Of a stretch of DNA of 13,422 bases, positions 12,037-13,422 are shown piece after piece. Positions within the stretch are counted from its first letter, which is position 1. Each line of letters begins with the position of its first letter. The stretch is taken from NCBI GenBank assembly GCA_018266095.1, contig JAFEBC010000435.1, positions 1 through 13,422 on the forward strand, written 5' to 3'. The DNA comes from Deltaproteobacteria bacterium. GTDB taxonomy: Bacteria; Myxococcota; Myxococcia; Myxococcales; 40CM-4-68-19. Made by a program: the position numbers and the translations under genes. Below the pieces are notes generated by a model. It made no database searches. It was not told where the DNA came from and was given only the letters and a program-made list of their open reading frames with translations.

Positions 12037-12873
12037 ATGCATCGCACCGCACAGTTCGTGAAGGTCGTGCTGGCGAGCACCGCTGCGTCGCTGGTGCTGC
12101 TCGTCGGCCTGCAAGCAGGCGGGGCGTTCAGCGCCTTCTCCACGGCGCAGGCCGCCAAGGCGCAGCCCGCGCGGCCGGCCCCGCGCTCGGCGTACCCGAA
12201 CCGCGCGCAGGTGACGCCGGCCGGGATCGCGCCCGATCCCAACGAGCCCTCGGCGCCCGCTTCGGTGTTCGAGAACGACTCGGACATCTCGCTCGGCGAC
12301 GGCCTGTCGGTGAACGGCCAGCCGATGCGGCTCTCGCTGTTCGTCACCACCGACCAGGCGCAGCAGGTGGTGGCCTCTTACTCGGACGTGTTCCTGCAGC
12401 GCGGGCTCATCCCCATCGCGCACACCGAGGGGCGCATCGGGCACGTCTCGGTGTTCGATCCCGAGGACGGGCTGCAGCGCTTCGTGTCCGCGCTCCCGCA
12501 GGGCGACAAGCAGACCCTGGTGATGGTGGGCGCGACCTCGCCGACGCACGCGCCGCACTTCCTGCGCGGGGCCAAGGACGCGCCCTTCCCGGTGCCGCCG
12601 GAGCACCGCGCGTTCCTGGGCTACGCCTCCGACGACGGGGGGCAGCACGCGCAGAGCGGGCAGTTCGTGACCACGCTGTCGACCAAGGTGCTGCGCGAGT
12701 ACTTCCGCAGCGAGCTCGTCACGCACGCGGGCTTCGCCGAGCGCAGCGACACCGGGGACGCCATGTGGGTCTTCACCAAGCCGGGCGTGTCCATCACCGT
12801 GGCCGCGCAGCAGCTGTCGGACAAGAGCGGCTCGGCCGTGTTCGTGAACCGCATCGAAGGAGAGACGCCGTGA
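12037..12873 (+). CDS. Exported protein of unknown function within the pseudopilin operon
   Basis: A 278-residue protein, not recognised. ATG 12037 lies 8 nt after the preceding stop, with GAGG (12027-12030, partly inside that stop) 6 nt upstream. A Sec signal peptide is clear: basic H2/R3 and K9, hydrophobic core about 10-25, and AQA|A cleavage near residue 39. A Pro/Ala-rich linker (about 43-78) leads to a globular part (about 80-278) of mixed strands and helices. There are no cysteines in the mature part and no catalytic motif that I can name. The gene is locked between two pseudopilin genes, and its TGA stop overlaps the GTG start of the next, so it very likely works with the pilus-like complex in the periplasm, for example as a chaperone or assembly factor. 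That role is inference only. Confidence 0.8.
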   Translation: MHRTAQFVKVVLASTAASLVLLVGLQAGGAFSAFSTAQAAKAQPARPAPRSAYPNRAQVTPAGIAPDPNEPSAPASVFENDSDISLGDGLSVNGQPMRLSLFVTTDQAQQVVASYSDVFLQRGLIPIAHTEGRIGHVSVFDPEDGLQRFVSALPQGDKQTLVMVGATSPTHAPHFLRGAKDAPFPVPPEHRAFLGYASDDGGQHAQSGQFVTTLSTKVLREYFRSELVTHAGFAERSDTGDAMWVFTKPGVSITVAAQQLSDKSGSAVFVNRIEGETP

Positions 12874-13094
12874 GCAAGAGCACTCGTTGGCGGGCGCAGC
12901 TCTCGGCGCTCAGGACGTTCCTGCGCTCGCAGCGCGGGCAGTCCGTGGTCGAGTCGTCGGTCCTCTTGGCCACGCTCCTGGGCATGCTGGGCGCGGGCGG
13001 GCTCTACCTCTCCAAGACGCACCCGGAGATGATGAACGCGCTCAACACCCACGTGCGCGGCTTCTACTTCACCTTGTCGCTGCCGTTCCCCTGA
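12870..13094 (+). CDS. Small Flp/TadE-like pilin-type protein
   Basis: A 74-residue protein starting at GTG 12870, which overlaps the previous stop (GTGA). The SD AAGGAGAG (12857-12864) is strong and 5 nt away. The basic leader (7 Lys/Arg in the first 22 residues, ending RSQRG23) is followed by Q24-S-V-V-E28, giving Gly -1 and Glu +5, and a single hydrophobic helix to about residue 47 (SSVLLATLLGMLGAGGLYL). The mature peptide would be about 51 residues, the size of Flp major pilins, but Tyr after Glu is replaced by Ser and the sequence ends in an aromatic FYFTLSLPFP tail. It may be the fibre-forming subunit of this operon or another minor pseudopilin. Its last 31 nt overlap the convergent minus-strand gene. 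Confidence 0.78.
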   Translation: MSKSTRWRAQLSALRTFLRSQRGQSVVESSVLLATLLGMLGAGGLYLSKTHPEMMNALNTHVRGFYFTLSLPFP

Positions 13095-13422
13095 GCGGCC
13101 GGCTGGCGGTTGCCTTCGTCGTCGAACATCGAGTGGGCGCCCGTCTGGCCGGAGTCGAAGAGCTCGATGTCGTAGTCCCTGCCGCTCGCGCGCACGAGCG
13201 GAAACAGGGGGACGCTGTCGTTCGTCCACACCAGCGTCTGCTCCTTCTGGTGCGTGACGCGCAGCTTCTTGGCGTCGAAGGCGCCGGCGTGGACCTTGAC
13301 CTTCTCGCGGCCGAGCTGCGTGACCTTGGCGTCGGGGGCGCGAGGCCTCTTCTCCCTGGCCTTGGCCTCGAAGACGGTCGCCCCTTCGTCGCCGGGCAGC
13401 TCCATGGGCGCCAGGCCCGCCA
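13064..13422 (-). CDS. Hypothetical protein, 5' end outside the window
   Basis: A minus-strand reading frame open at the right edge; about 118 codons are visible, ending at TAG (13066-13064). An ATG exists at 13405 but the frame continues upstream (AGLAP before it), so the true start is probably outside. The visible part has a charged stretch (AKAREKRPRAPDAK), a strand-rich segment with KKLRVTH, TLVWTNDSVPLFPLVRA and YDIELFDSGQTGA, and a polar tail (PAAQGNGSDKVK). The VPLF.LV...ELFDSG.TGA pattern reminds me of C-terminal parts of uncharacterised myxobacterial proteins, but I cannot name a family. It converges with the pilin gene and shares 31 nt with it. Confidence 0.7.
   Translation of the reverse strand, partial: AGLAPMELPGDEGATVFEAKAREKRPRAPDAKVTQLGREKVKVHAGAFDAKKLRVTHQKEQTLVWTNDSVPLFPLVRASGRDYDIELFDSGQTGAHSMFDDEGNRQPAAQGNGSDKVK

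Noticed and set aside
8994..12052. Long minus-strand open frames (8994-10727 and 10553-12052) across the pseudopilin operon
   Set aside because: Shadow frames with Arg/Val/His-rich products; the plus-strand genes show SDs, stop-start coupling and prepilin leaders.

Overview
The window is very GC-rich DNA with strong G/C bias at third codon positions, dense short-spaced genes and start-stop overlaps. Several families are typical of Myxococcota: a deoxyhypusine synthase-like enzyme, a response regulator fused to PAS-GGDEF-EAL, a large lipoprotein with 'choice-of-anchor D'-like Ig domains, and a block of Tad-type pseudopilins. A myxobacterium or other former deltaproteobacterium is the most likely source. 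This is an inference from style and gene content; no rRNA or marker gene is present.

Layout. (1) Positions 1-1545 are an accessory block. It holds the front part of a Phd/YefM-type antitoxin on the minus strand, leaving the window on the left, then a hotdog (PaaI-type) thioesterase, then a complete vapB-vapC toxin-antitoxin pair whose promoter contains a dyad. (2) Positions 1561-5048 hold two minus-strand genes, the PAS-GGDEF-EAL response regulator followed 43 nt later by the deoxyhypusine synthase-like gene. A stem-loop lies directly before the latter's start codon, and a terminator-like hairpin separates it from vapC. (3) A 245-nt divergent intergenic region leads to a 775-residue surface lipoprotein with a 30-nt tandem repeat coding for Gly/Asp/His-rich units. 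(4) A small basic protein of unknown function (7665-8048) follows, with a -10-like box almost touching its GTG start.

(5) Positions 8158-13094 form a tightly coupled five-gene operon: TadE-like, Tad/TadG-like, TadE-like, an exported protein of unknown function, and a very small Flp-like pilin-type protein. Junctions are ATGA, GTGA or gaps of 2-8 nt. Four of the five carry a short basic leader, a Gly, and a hydrophobic segment as in class III (prepilin peptidase-processed) pseudopilins; three of those have the Glu at +5. No ATPase, platform, secretin or prepilin peptidase gene is in the operon, so these parts would have to be encoded elsewhere. The first gene carries three tandem copies of a 9-residue block containing the cleavage-site motif. 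(6) A minus-strand gene of unknown function enters from the right and overlaps the last pilin gene tail-to-tail.

The most interesting part is the pseudopilin operon, with its unusually large ectodomains, duplicated cleavage-site motif, embedded exported protein, and perfect 7+7 dyad just upstream. No RNA gene, insertion sequence or CRISPR array was seen.
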